Below are positions 14,447 to 23,007 of a stretch of DNA of 47,570 bases, piece after piece. Below the pieces are notes generated by a model. The model worked only from the letters and a program-made list of their open reading frames with translations. It was not told the origin of the DNA and did no database searches. Numbering within the stretch: position 1 is the first letter of the stretch; every line of letters begins with the position of its first letter. Made by a program: the position numbers and the translations under genes. The stretch covers positions 1 through 47,570 of the forward strand of contig OMXE01000024.1 of the NCBI GenBank assembly GCA_900314935.1. The letters run 5' to 3'. Source of the stretch: an uncultured Prevotella sp. (GTDB taxonomy: Bacteria; Bacteroidota; Bacteroidia; Bacteroidales; Bacteroidaceae).

Positions 14447-15225
14447 CAATCACTTTGGATGCTCAAACAGACAATGAGATGAAAACACAGGGTTTGTCGT
14501 TTTCCGACAATAGAACCGATAGCGTTTCGTCTCGACATTCCAATGTTTTTGATACCGGACATATCATTCTTGCATATATCATGAGAGAACGCCCAGATAC
14601 CCCCAGACTGTTTGATCCTCAAATGCCTGCATTTTGGTTAGGTAATATGACGTTGTGCGATGGCTTTATGGGGCACAAACCTGATGGAGTACCATTTAAA
14701 GATGGTTTCTTTCGGCAAAATGAAGCTGGCTTTACTTTGATACAATTGTCGAAAGGACTTAGCCATGACGTTTTTGGTGTTACAACGGCTCTACAGGTGA
14801 CTCTGGGAACCATCGGATTGGATAGAAACTATGAAGCGATAAGAGAGAATGGTAAAATCTGTTTTGTTGACACAAAGGAAGCATTAAAATCAAGTGTTAT
14901 CAATTATACTTCCATAAGAGTTCCTGTTCTTTTGGGTATTCAAGACAGAAGGCACAGATTCTCTTTGCTCTCTGGTGTGGCACTCGACTTTTGTATACCA
15001 GGTCGTGATCTATACTATTATTGTCATCAGGATGAAGATAAAAGCCACCATAGGCGAATCCATGCTAATTGCTTTTCTGCTAACTGGCAGGTTATGGCAG
15101 GCATTGGTCCTTTGACGATTGGTTACACTCAAAGTATATTTCCTTTGTTCAAACTGAGTGATGGTAGTGGTATTTATACTAATTCTTTGTCCATTGGTCT
15201 AGACCTTTGGTACTTGATTAGATAA
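14401..15225 (+). CDS. outer-membrane beta-barrel-like protein, cassette family member D
   Basis: The 274-residue protein opens MMKKFMCLWCVFAF like the cassette lipoproteins, but the sequence then changes to VTITLDAQ, giving an ordinary signal-peptidase-I site near residue 21 and no lipidated cysteine. The mature chain has strands typical of a beta-barrel in its second half (TSIRVPVLLGIQ, FSLLSGVALDF, WQVMAGIGPLTIGYTQSIF, SLSIGLDLWYLIR) and ends with aromatic residues. It is most likely an outer-membrane protein of unknown function. The shared 5' part is thus attached to a product with a different location from its three relatives. Confidence 0.75.
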   Translation: MMKKFMCLWCVFAFVTITLDAQTDNEMKTQGLSFSDNRTDSVSSRHSNVFDTGHIILAYIMRERPDTPRLFDPQMPAFWLGNMTLCDGFMGHKPDGVPFKDGFFRQNEAGFTLIQLSKGLSHDVFGVTTALQVTLGTIGLDRNYEAIRENGKICFVDTKEALKSSVINYTSIRVPVLLGIQDRRHRFSLLSGVALDFCIPGRDLYYYCHQDEDKSHHRRIHANCFSANWQVMAGIGPLTIGYTQSIFPLFKLSDGSGIYTNSLSIGLDLWYLIR

Positions 15226-15230
15226 TTAGT

Positions 15231-15255
15231 GGAAAGAAAAGTAAACTTTCCTTTT
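15231..15255 (+). terminator. terminator after the barrel gene at 14401
   Basis: GGAAAG (15231-15236) pairs with CTTTCC (15246-15251), followed by TTTT. Confidence 0.6.
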
Positions 15256-15308
15256 GCATTTTGCTCGTTTATCCTTATCTTTGACTTCGTCGAAGGTACT
15301 CACGCTCG

Positions 15309-15367
15309 ACAATACAAAATAAATGCGCACTTTTATTTTGTATTGTTCTCACTTATTCGTACCTTTG
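15309..15367 (+). promoter_or_regulatory. purL promoter with overlapping 15-bp inverted repeat
   Basis: TTTG (15337-15340), 19 nt, TACCTTTG (15360-15367) is a good consensus promoter 29 bp upstream of purL. A perfect 15-bp inverted repeat, ACAATACAAAATAAA (15309-15323) and TTTATTTTGTATTGT (15332-15346), covers the -33 element and could be an operator; as a hairpin it could also add to the termination of the upstream gene. Confidence 0.7.
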
Positions 15368-15396
15368 CACCTAAATTATAATAATAAGGTATAACA

Positions 15397-18300
15397 ATGA
15401 TTCTTTTCTTTAAAACTCCGTCAGAGAGTGTGATAGCAACCGAGGTTGATCATCAGTTGGATCAACAGGAAATCAATGAGTTATGTTGGCTTTATGGAGA
15501 TGCGAAACTGCTTGAGGGCAGTGAGCTGCCAGGTTTCTTTGTGGGACCGCGCCGTGAGATGATCACCCCGTGGAGCACCAATGCTGTGGAGATTACACAG
15601 AACATGAACCTGAAGGGCATCTCGCGCATTGAGGAATATTTCCCTGTGGAGAGCAAGGATGCCGACCATGATCCGATGCTGCAACGTATGTATGAAGGTC
15701 TGAACCAGCGCATCTTCACCGTGAACATCGAGCCACAGCCGATCAAACACGTGGAGAACCTGGAGGAATACAACGAAACGGAAGGTCTGGCACTCAGTCC
15801 TGAGGAGATTGAATACCTGCATAAGATCGAGAAGGAGCTGAAGCGCCCGCTTACCGACAGTGAGATCTTCGGTTTCGCACAGATCAACTCTGAGCACTGT
15901 CGCCATAAGATCTTCGGCGGTACGTTCATCATCGACGGAGAAGAGAAGGAATCGAGTCTCTTCGCCATGATCAAGAAGACCACGGCCGAGAATCCGCATA
16001 AAATCCTGTCAGCCTATAAGGACAATGTTGCCTTCTCAGAAGGTCCGGTGGTAGAGCAGTTTGCCCCAGCCGACCAAAGTACGGCCGACTGGTTCCGCAT
16101 CAAGGATATAGAGAGTGTGATCTCCCTGAAAGCCGAGACCCATAACTTCCCCACCACTGTGGAGCCATTCAACGGAGCCTCAACAGGAACGGGTGGTGAG
16201 ATACGCGACCGTATGGGCGGTGGTGTAGGATCATGGCCGATTGCCGGTACAGCCGTTTATATGACAGCCTACCCGCGTCTTGACGACTCGGAGATTAAAA
16301 ATAACAAAAGGGATTGGGAGAACATCCTGCCGGTACGCGAATGGTTGTATCAGACTCCCGAGCAGATCCTGATCAAGGCTTCGAACGGTGCCTCCGACTT
16401 CGGTAACAAGTTCGGTCAGCCACTGATCTGCGGATCTGTACTCACCTTCGAGCATCAAGAGAAACCTCTCACCTCTGACCTCTCACCTCTCACTTCTACG
16501 AAGTACGCCTACGACAAGGTGATCATGCTTGCCGGTGGCGTGGGCTACGGCACCAAGCGCGACTGTCTGAAAAAGGAGCCGCAGAAAGGTAATAAGGTAG
16601 TAGTGGTTGGTGGTGATAACTACCGCATCGGATTGGGTGGCGGTAGCGTGTCATCAGTAGATACGGGTCGTTACAGTAACGGTATTGAGCTGAATGCCGT
16701 ACAGCGTGCTAACCCCGAGATGCAGAAACGTGCCTATAACCTGGTGCGTGCCTTGGTGGAAGAGGATAACAACCCGGTAGTGAGTATTCACGACCATGGC
16801 TCCGCCGGTCATCTGAACTGTCTCTCTGAGCTGGTTGAGGAGTGCGGTGGACGTATCGACATGACCAAACTGCCCATCGGCGACAAGACACTGTCGGCCA
16901 AGGAGATCATTGCCAATGAGAGTCAGGAGCGTATGGGACTGCTTATCGACGAGCAGCATATCGACCATGTGCGCCGTATTGCTGAGCGTGAACGTGCTCC
17001 GCTGTATGTGGTTGGTGAGACCACCGGCGATGCCCACTTCTCGTTCGTTCAGGGCGATGGCGTAAAACCCTTCGATCTGGATGTGGCACAGATGTTCGGT
17101 CATTCACCCAAGACAGTGATGGTTGACAAGACCGTAGAGCGCAAATATAATGATGTGGAATATACTCAAGATAAAGTGAATGAGTATCTTGAGCGGGTGC
17201 TGCAACTGGAGGCTGTGGCCTGTAAGGACTGGCTCACCAACAAGGTTGACCGTTCGGTGACGGGAAAGATTGCCCGTCAGCAGTGCCAGGGTGAGATCCA
17301 GCTTCCCCTCTCCGACTGTGGTGTGGTGGCTCTCGACTACCGTGGTAAGAAAGGTATTGCCACAGCGTTGGGACATGCTCCGCAGGTGGGTCTTGCTTCG
17401 CCCGAGGCAGGTAGTGTACTCTCTGTGGCCGAGGCTTTGACGAACATTGTTTGGGCACCCTTAGACGAGGGATTGGAGAGTATCTCACTGAGTGCTAACT
17501 GGATGTGGCCCTGCCGTTCTCAGGAAGGCGAAGATGCCCGACTGTATGCTGCCGTAGAGGCATTGAGCGATTTCTGTTGTGCGCTACATGTGAATGTGCC
17601 TACTGGTAAGGACTCCCTGTCGTTGAGTCAGCAGTATCCCAACGGCGAGAAGATTATCTCTCCGGGAACAGTCATCGTCAGTGCCGGCGGTGAGGTAAGT
17701 GATATCCGCAAGGTGGTGTCGCCCGTAGCTGTTAACGACAAGAACAGTTCTTTCTATCATATCGACTTCTCCTTCGACGAACAACGACTGGGCGGTAGTG
17801 CCTTCGCACAGAGCTTAGGTAAGGTGGGCAGTGATGTGCCTACCGTGAAGAACCCCGAGTATTTCGCCGACTGCTTCGAAGCTGTTCAGGAAATGATTCG
17901 TCGCGGCTGGATTCTGGCTGGTCATGACATCTCTGCAGGCGGTATGATCACCACCTTGTTGGAGATGTGCTTCGCCAATACCCGTGGAGGTATGCATATC
18001 AACCTTCACAACCTGGCTGGCGGCGATATCATCAAGAATCTGTTTGCCGAGAATCCTGGTATCATCATCCAGGTATCGGATGAGCATAAGTTTGAACTGA
18101 AGGAGTTCCTGGAAGATGCCGGCGTAGGTTTCGCCAAGATTGGCTACCCCACTCCCGACAGTCGTACACTCGTAGTGAAGAAAGATGAGCAGGAGTTCAC
18201 CTTCGACATCGACGAACTGCGCGATGTGTGGTACAAGACCTCCTATCTGCTCGACCGCAAGCAGAGTTTCAACGGCTGTGCTGCCGAGCGTTTCAAGAAC

Positions 18301-19161
18301 TACAAGCACCAGCCGATAGAGATGAAGTTCAACAAGGACTTCACCGGTAAGCTCTCTCAATACGGTCTTGATCCTGACAACAGGAAAGACGTGTCTCTCC
18401 GTCCCAAGGCTGCCATTATCCGTGAGAAAGGTACCAATGGTGAACGCGAGATGGCCTACAGTCTGTATCTGGCCGGCTTCGACGTGAAGGACGTGATGAT
18501 GACCGACTTAATCAGCGGTCGTGAGACCTTGGAGGAAATCAGTATGATTGTGTTCTGCGGTGGTTTCTCCAACAGCGACGTACTTGGTTCTGCCAAGGGA
18601 TGGGCAGGCGCCTTCCTGTTCAACCCGAAGGCCAAGGAAGCCCTGGATAAGTTCTATGCCCGTAAGGACACCCTTTCCTTAGGTATCTGCAACGGCTGTC
18701 AGCTGATGGTGGAACTGGGATTAACAGGAAATACGGGAGTGAAGATGTTACACAACAATTCGCATAAGTTCGAGAGTGCCTTCCTCAGTCTGGAGATTCC
18801 ACAGAACAACAGTGTGATGTTCGGCAGTCTGAGCGGCAACAAACTGGGCTTATGGGTGGCTCACGGAGAAGGAAAGTTCCGTCTGCCCGAGGCTGAGAGT
18901 CAGTACAACATCATCGCGAAGTACAACTACCCCGACTACCCCGCCAACCCCAACGGGTCTGACTATAACGTAGCAGGTATCTGCTCTGCCGACGGTCGTC
19001 ATCTGGCCATGATGCCGCACCTGGAGCGTGCTATCTTCCCCTGGCAGAATGCCTGGTATCCTGCAAACCGTCGTCAGGATGAGGTAACTCCATGGATTGA
19101 GGCCTTCGTCAATGCAAGACGGTGGATAGAGAAGAAGACCCACCCCTCACCCTCCCTATGA
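15397..19161 (+). CDS. purL: phosphoribosylformylglycinamidine synthase (large single-chain form)
   Basis: The 1254-residue enzyme converts FGAR, glutamine and ATP to FGAM in purine synthesis. It has the N-terminal PurS-like and linker regions, duplicated AIR-synthase halves (INSEHCRHKIFGG, KAETHNFPTTVEPFNGAST, TGGEIRDRMGGG, PTGKDSLS, LAGHDISAGGMI) and a C-terminal glutaminase with its nucleophile in LGICNGCQLM (C1098). Two oddities are seen. Residues about 352-367 (KPLTSDLSPLTSTK) are encoded by CCTCTCAC-type micro-repeats at 16464-16497. The C-terminal tail THPSPSL and the stop codon lie within a GC-rich palindrome (19150-19168). The frame is intact, so the enzyme is probably functional. 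Confidence 0.96.
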   Translation: MILFFKTPSESVIATEVDHQLDQQEINELCWLYGDAKLLEGSELPGFFVGPRREMITPWSTNAVEITQNMNLKGISRIEEYFPVESKDADHDPMLQRMYEGLNQRIFTVNIEPQPIKHVENLEEYNETEGLALSPEEIEYLHKIEKELKRPLTDSEIFGFAQINSEHCRHKIFGGTFIIDGEEKESSLFAMIKKTTAENPHKILSAYKDNVAFSEGPVVEQFAPADQSTADWFRIKDIESVISLKAETHNFPTTVEPFNGASTGTGGEIRDRMGGGVGSWPIAGTAVYMTAYPRLDDSEIKNNKRDWENILPVREWLYQTPEQILIKASNGASDFGNKFGQPLICGSVLTFEHQEKPLTSDLSPLTSTKYAYDKVIMLAGGVGYGTKRDCLKKEPQKGNKVVVVGGDNYRIGLGGGSVSSVDTGRYSNGIELNAVQRANPEMQKRAYNLVRALVEEDNNPVVSIHDHGSAGHLNCLSELVEECGGRIDMTKLPIGDKTLSAKEIIANESQERMGLLIDEQHIDHVRRIAERERAPLYVVGETTGDAHFSFVQGDGVKPFDLDVAQMFGHSPKTVMVDKTVERKYNDVEYTQDKVNEYLERVLQLEAVACKDWLTNKVDRSVTGKIARQQCQGEIQLPLSDCGVVALDYRGKKGIATALGHAPQVGLASPEAGSVLSVAEALTNIVWAPLDEGLESISLSANWMWPCRSQEGEDARLYAAVEALSDFCCALHVNVPTGKDSLSLSQQYPNGEKIISPGTVIVSAGGEVSDIRKVVSPVAVNDKNSSFYHIDFSFDEQRLGGSAFAQSLGKVGSDVPTVKNPEYFADCFEAVQEMIRRGWILAGHDISAGGMITTLLEMCFANTRGGMHINLHNLAGGDIIKNLFAENPGIIIQVSDEHKFELKEFLEDAGVGFAKIGYPTPDSRTLVVKKDEQEFTFDIDELRDVWYKTSYLLDRKQSFNGCAAERFKNYKHQPIEMKFNKDFTGKLSQYGLDPDNRKDVSLRPKAAIIREKGTNGEREMAYSLYLAGFDVKDVMMTDLISGRETLEEISMIVFCGGFSNSDVLGSAKGWAGAFLFNPKAKEALDKFYARKDTLSLGICNGCQLMVELGLTGNTGVKMLHNNSHKFESAFLSLEIPQNNSVMFGSLSGNKLGLWVAHGEGKFRLPEAESQYNIIAKYNYPDYPANPNGSDYNVAGICSADGRHLAMMPHLERAIFPWQNAWYPANRRQDEVTPWIEAFVNARRWIEKKTHPSPSL

Positions 19162-19168
19162 GGGAGGG
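19150..19168. repeat. GC-rich palindrome at the purL stop
   Basis: CCCTCCCT-ATG-AGGGAGGG; the purL TGA stop (19159-19161) sits in its centre. A closely related element in the other orientation lies at 19229. Confidence 0.8.
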
Positions 19169-19186
19169 AGTAATTACCTCTAAGCA

Positions 19187-19798
19187 ATGTATGAAGTGAA
19201 TAGCAATCAATCCACGAATGTAACCACTCCCCTCCCTCATAGGGAGGGGCAGGGGGGAGGGTCTTTGGGGTCTCTATTCTCTACATTCTTTAAGATTGGC
19301 ATGGTCACCTTCGGCGGCGGCTATGCCATGATTCCTATTATCGAGACCGAGGTGACAGAGAAACACCAATGGATGAAGAAGGAGGAGTTGCTCGACCTGA
19401 TTGCTATTGCCCAAAGCTGTCCCGGTGTCTTCGCCATCAACATCAGCACTTTCATCGGCTATAAGCTGCATAAAAGAAAAGGAGCGGCGTGTGCGGCTTT
19501 GGCCACTGCCCTGCCCTCGTTCTTCATCATCCTGATCATTGCCATGTTCTTCCAACAGTTTGAAGACAACAAGGTGGTGGCTGCCATCTTCCGCGGGATA
19601 CGTCCTGCCGTAGTGGCCTTGATTGCCGTTCCTACCTTCAACCTCGCCAAGAGCGCGAAGATCAACCTCTCCAACTGCTGGATTCCCATTGTGGGTGCCC
19701 TGGCCATCTGGGCCTTGGGGGTATCACCCATCATCATTATCCTGGTGGCCGGACTGGGTGGTTATGTCTATGGTCAATATGTTCAACCCACAGAATAG
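19187..19798 (+). CDS. chromate-transporter (CHR) family protein, first half
   Basis: The 203-residue membrane protein is a short-chain CHR protein, which works as a pair of half-size subunits; the family exports chromate in some bacteria, but the physiological substrate here is unknown. Family marks are FFKIGMVTFGGGYAMIPIIE, LIAIAQSCPGVFAINISTFIGY and FRGIRPAVVALIA. Residues about 14-28 (TPLPHREGQGGGSLG) are encoded by a GC-rich palindromic repeat (19229-19249 and the following G-run) and do not resemble a normal CHR N-terminus. There is no later methionine before the conserved FFKIG segment, so the repeat seems to be translated. The second subunit follows after 12 bp. Confidence 0.88.
   Translation: MYEVNSNQSTNVTTPLPHREGQGGGSLGSLFSTFFKIGMVTFGGGYAMIPIIETEVTEKHQWMKKEELLDLIAIAQSCPGVFAINISTFIGYKLHKRKGAACAALATALPSFFIILIIAMFFQQFEDNKVVAAIFRGIRPAVVALIAVPTFNLAKSAKINLSNCWIPIVGALAIWALGVSPIIIILVAGLGGYVYGQYVQPTE
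19229..19249. repeat. GC-rich palindrome inside the first CHR gene
   Basis: CCCCTCCCT-CAT-AGGGAGGGG, followed by GCAGGGGGGAGGG. It is the inverted counterpart of the element at 19150 and adds codons to the start of the CHR gene. Confidence 0.8.
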
Positions 19799-19810
19799 AA
19801 GCAGACTGCC

Positions 19811-20386
19811 ATGATTTACCTGTATCTGTTCATCACGTTCTTTGAGATCGGTCTCTTTGGTTTCGGCGGCGGCTATGGAATGCTCTCGCTGATTCAGAAC
19901 GAGGTGGTATATCATTGGCACTGGATGAATACGGCACAGTTCACAGATATTGTCGCCATCAGTCAGATGACACCGGGTCCGGTGGGCATTAACTCGGCCA
20001 CCTACTGCGGCTATACAGCCGTGATGAATGCAGGATACAGTACGCCCATGGCCATTCTGGGTAGTATTACCGCTACCTTCGCTTTGGTACTACCCTCGTT
20101 GATTCTCATGATCCTGATCAGTAAGATGTTCATGAAATACATGAAGACGCCGTTAGTAAACAGCGTCTTCACGGGATTACGTCCTGCCGTAGTGGGTTTG
20201 CTGGCAGCAGCCACGCTGATGTTGATGACTCCCGAGAACTTCTCCACCCCCAGCACCAACCCGTGGCAGTTCTGGATCAGTTGCTTCCTTTTCATTGCCA
20301 CGTTCGTTGGTACCAAGTTCTTCAAGATCAATCCTATCAGAATGATTGTTTACTGCGCGGTTGCAGGACTTGTTCTGTTATACTAA
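19811..20386 (+). CDS. chromate-transporter (CHR) family protein, second half
   Basis: The 191-residue partner of the gene at 19187 has the same fold marks (LFITFFEIGLFGFGGGYGML, IVAISQMTPGPVGINSATYCGY, FTGLRPAVVGLLAAATLML). The two half-size proteins are expected to form a hetero-dimeric anion transporter in the inner membrane. Its N-terminus is of the ordinary family type, unlike its partner. It ends by overlapping the stop of the convergent MFS gene. The presence of both halves supports a working pair, but chromate as substrate is only the family name. Confidence 0.88.
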   Translation: MIYLYLFITFFEIGLFGFGGGYGMLSLIQNEVVYHWHWMNTAQFTDIVAISQMTPGPVGINSATYCGYTAVMNAGYSTPMAILGSITATFALVLPSLILMILISKMFMKYMKTPLVNSVFTGLRPAVVGLLAAATLMLMTPENFSTPSTNPWQFWISCFLFIATFVGTKFFKINPIRMIVYCAVAGLVLLY

Positions 20387-21714
20387 GTATTTTGTGGAGT
20401 GTGGGGTGTGGAATGTGGCTTAATTGCCGTTACGAAAAGGGCACCGATGATCAGCAGTACACCCGAGACAATCATCATCGTACTCTGATGACCGCCAACC
20501 AGCTTGAATACCATTCCGCCACATAGGGCTGCAACAATCTGCGGCAGACAGATGGTACCATTGAACAAGCCCAGATAGGCACCCATATGACCGTAGCCCT
20601 GAAGGGCATTCGTTACAAAGGTGAACGGCATGGCCAGCATGGCAGCCCAGGCACAGCCGATGAGCAGGAACGGAATAATCTGTCCGTACTGGTTCGGCAC
20701 GAATGGAATGAGTGCAAAGCCGATACCACCAATGAGCAAACTCAACGCATAAGCCAACTTCGTATTCTTGAACCTCGGCAGCATGGTGGCCCATACCACA
20801 CTACCCATGGCCTGAATGGCATAGAGCACACCGGTCCAGTTACCTGCTTCCTGATAGGCTTCCGAAGCCGAGTCGGTGGTTCCCCACACGGTTTCAGATA
20901 CAGCATCCACCACATAGGTCCACATGTACAGCAAGGCTGCCCAGCAGAAGAACTGTACCAATCCCACTCTCCAGAAGGTGGCGGGAGCATTCTTCAACAG
21001 TTTGAACCAGTTACCACTTCCCTCTTCTTTCTTATTCTCACCGTTATACATCGCATATTCCTGCGGCGGCCACTCCTTCACCTTAATGGTGGTATAGATC
21101 ACACAGAGAATGAGAATGGCTGCACCTACATAGAACGACCAGATGACGGAATCGGGTACAACACCTTCGGGTGCCACATTCTTCAATCCAAGCCACGTGA
21201 ACACAAACGGGAAGAGGAATCCTACTACCGAGCCGGCGTTGCACAGGAACGACTGGATGGAATAGGCCTTCGCCTTCTGCTTCTCATTCACCATGTCGCC
21301 TACCAGCATCTTGAACGGCTGCATGGCCATGTTGATACTCGTATCCAACAGCATCAGCATCAGCAGACCGAAGATCATCACAGCCGAGATGCTCAGTCCT
21401 AACGACCCGGAATTGGGCAGCAGGCACATCACAGCCACGGCCACGGCGGCTCCTATAAATAAATAAGGTATACGACGACCCCAGCGGCACCAGGTCTTGT
21501 CAGACAATGTTCCGACAATCGGTTGCACAAGGATACCCATCAGCGGCGGGAGAATCCAGAAGAAGCTCAGTGAATGGGGATCAGCCCCCAACGTTCTGAA
21601 GATACGCGAGATGTTCGCACTTTGCAGAGCATACGCAATTTGCACGCCAAAGAAACCGAAGCTCAGGTTCCATAGTGGCCAAAAGCCTAAATCAGGTTTT
21701 ACTTTCATATTCAC
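20383..21714 (-). CDS. MFS sugar transporter (SLC45/GPH-like)
   Basis: The 443-residue protein has about twelve membrane segments and the family marks of SLC45/GPH-type sugar:cation symporters (GFFGVQIAYALQSANISRIF, GILVQPIVGTLSD, CRWGRRIPYLFIGA). Homologues in Bacteroidota often take up maltose or other disaccharides released by Sus systems; the substrate is inferred from that and from its LacI-type neighbour. It lies 31 bp downstream of the regulator and is probably in the same transcript. Its C-terminal tail (PHSTPHTPQNT) is encoded by three 7-bp repeats (20395-20415). Its stop overlaps that of the convergent CHR gene. Confidence 0.87.
   Translation of the reverse strand: MNMKVKPDLGFWPLWNLSFGFFGVQIAYALQSANISRIFRTLGADPHSLSFFWILPPLMGILVQPIVGTLSDKTWCRWGRRIPYLFIGAAVAVAVMCLLPNSGSLGLSISAVMIFGLLMLMLLDTSINMAMQPFKMLVGDMVNEKQKAKAYSIQSFLCNAGSVVGFLFPFVFTWLGLKNVAPEGVVPDSVIWSFYVGAAILILCVIYTTIKVKEWPPQEYAMYNGENKKEEGSGNWFKLLKNAPATFWRVGLVQFFCWAALLYMWTYVVDAVSETVWGTTDSASEAYQEAGNWTGVLYAIQAMGSVVWATMLPRFKNTKLAYALSLLIGGIGFALIPFVPNQYGQIIPFLLIGCAWAAMLAMPFTFVTNALQGYGHMGAYLGLFNGTICLPQIVAALCGGMVFKLVGGHQSTMMIVSGVLLIIGALFVTAIKPHSTPHTPQNT
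20395..20415. repeat. 7-bp repeat x3 in the MFS 3' end
   Basis: TGGAGTG, TGGGGTG and TGGAATG in a row encode the C-terminal tail of the MFS gene on the minus strand. Confidence 0.75.
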
Positions 21715-21745
21715 ATCATTTATTAGTTATTATCCATTGTCCATT

Positions 21746-22771
21746 CTATTTCGTGGTTCCTCGCACAACCAGTCGGGTGCGAACCACCTTCTTCACTACC
21801 TTGTCCATCGGTGTGATGCCCTCGACAAGGTTCACCAGGATATCCACAGCTTCCTCGCCAACCATGTGTCCTCGCTGTTCCACGGTGGTAAGCATCGGTT
21901 CACAGGCAATGGCTCGCTCACCATTGGTAAAGCCACAGATGCTGATGTCGGCGGGAACATTGAATCCCATACGTTTCGTCGTATAGAGAATACCGATGGC
22001 CGTATCGTCGTTCACTGCGAAGAAAGCATCAGGACGATCCTCCCGAGATAGGATCTCGGGTGTGATCTTCTCTGCTTCCATACGGTTGTCGCAGAAAAGG
22101 CGCAGACTGTCGTCCGGTCTTAATCCGTTCTTCAGTAACGCATCAACGTAGCCATTGTAACGGTTTTTCGAAATCTCCAACTGCATGGGCGACCCATAGA
22201 AAGCAATGCGTTTGCAGCCTGTCTGGATGAGATGGGTGACAGCCGTAAAGGCACCCATGTAATCATCCACCACCACACGGTTGGTGTTGATGGCCGTACA
22301 GATACGGTCGTAGAAGACAAGGGGTACATGACTGTTGATGAGTTTCTTGAAATGGTCGTAAACCACCGTATCCTTTGCCTGTGAGACAATGATGCCGCAA
22401 ACACGGTTCTCCATGAACGACTCGCAGATGCGTACCTCACGGTCGTAGCGTTCCTCACTCTGGGCCACCATGATACGATAGCCCCGCACCCGTGCCTGCT
22501 CCTCTATCCCAGAAAGGATCGTAGAGAAATAGTAATGGGCTATCTGCGGTACGATGACACCGATGATCTTCGGGGAAGACACCCGACTATGTCGAAGCGA
22601 CTCTGCCAGGTAGTTAGGATAAAAATTGTGTTCGCGCGCATACGACTTGATACGTTCACGCTGCTGGATACTGATACGAGGACTGTCTTTCAAGGCTCGC
22701 GAAACAGTTGCGACGGAAACGCCCAGTTCCCGTGCAATATCTTTCATCGTTATGTTCGAGTTCTCGTTCAT
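21746..22771 (-). CDS. LacI-family transcription regulator
   Basis: The 341-residue protein has the LacI helix-turn-helix at residues about 8-30 (TMKDIARELGVSVATVSRAL), the hinge region LRHSRVSSPKIIGVIVP and a periplasmic-binding-protein-like sugar domain to the end (VFYDRICTAINTNRVVVDD, PDAFFAVNDDTAIGIL, ISICGFTNGERA). It should bind the palindrome at 22851-22866 and respond to a sugar or sugar phosphate. It is divergent from susC and upstream of the MFS transporter, so it probably controls both as well as itself. The ligand is not known; maltose-type sugars are a guess from the neighbours. Confidence 0.92.
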   Translation of the reverse strand: MNENSNITMKDIARELGVSVATVSRALKDSPRISIQQRERIKSYAREHNFYPNYLAESLRHSRVSSPKIIGVIVPQIAHYYFSTILSGIEEQARVRGYRIMVAQSEERYDREVRICESFMENRVCGIIVSQAKDTVVYDHFKKLINSHVPLVFYDRICTAINTNRVVVDDYMGAFTAVTHLIQTGCKRIAFYGSPMQLEISKNRYNGYVDALLKNGLRPDDSLRLFCDNRMEAEKITPEILSREDRPDAFFAVNDDTAIGILYTTKRMGFNVPADISICGFTNGERAIACEPMLTTVEQRGHMVGEEAVDILVNLVEGITPMDKVVKKVVRTRLVVRGTTK

Positions 22772-22825
22772 AGGCTATTTTCTTTTTGCAAAGTTATGCA
22801 AAAGATTGTTTCGGTAGTTCGCTTG

Positions 22826-22857
22826 CAAATATAATAATAATGTATGAAACGCGCAAA
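22826..22857 (-). promoter_or_regulatory. promoter of the LacI-type regulator and MFS genes
   Basis: On the minus strand TTTG (22854-22857), 20 nt, TATATTTG (22826-22833). The -33 element lies within the operator palindrome, so the regulator would block its own promoter. Confidence 0.8.
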
Positions 22858-22866
22858 CGTTTGCGC
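22851..22866. promoter_or_regulatory. LacI-type operator
   Basis: GCGCAAACGTTTGCGC is a perfect 16-bp palindrome with the central CG usual for LacI-family sites. It lies in the divergent intergenic region between the regulator and susC. Confidence 0.85.
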
Positions 22867-22920
22867 AATGTATTTACTTGATTTATATCATTTTTTCATA
22901 CACCTTAACGAAAGTAATAC

Positions 22921-22928
22921 TAAATTTG
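22921..22928 (+). promoter_or_regulatory. -7 element of the susC promoter
   Basis: TAAATTTG, 79 bp upstream of susC. The -33 region lacks a clear TTG, so activation may be needed. The operator centre lies about 63 bp upstream. Confidence 0.6.
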
Positions 22929-23007
22929 CAATCGAAAAGTCTATACTACTTGTCGATTTTGGAACTAACGAGAATTTATATTTTTTATACTAACTTTAAA
23001 CAATAGA

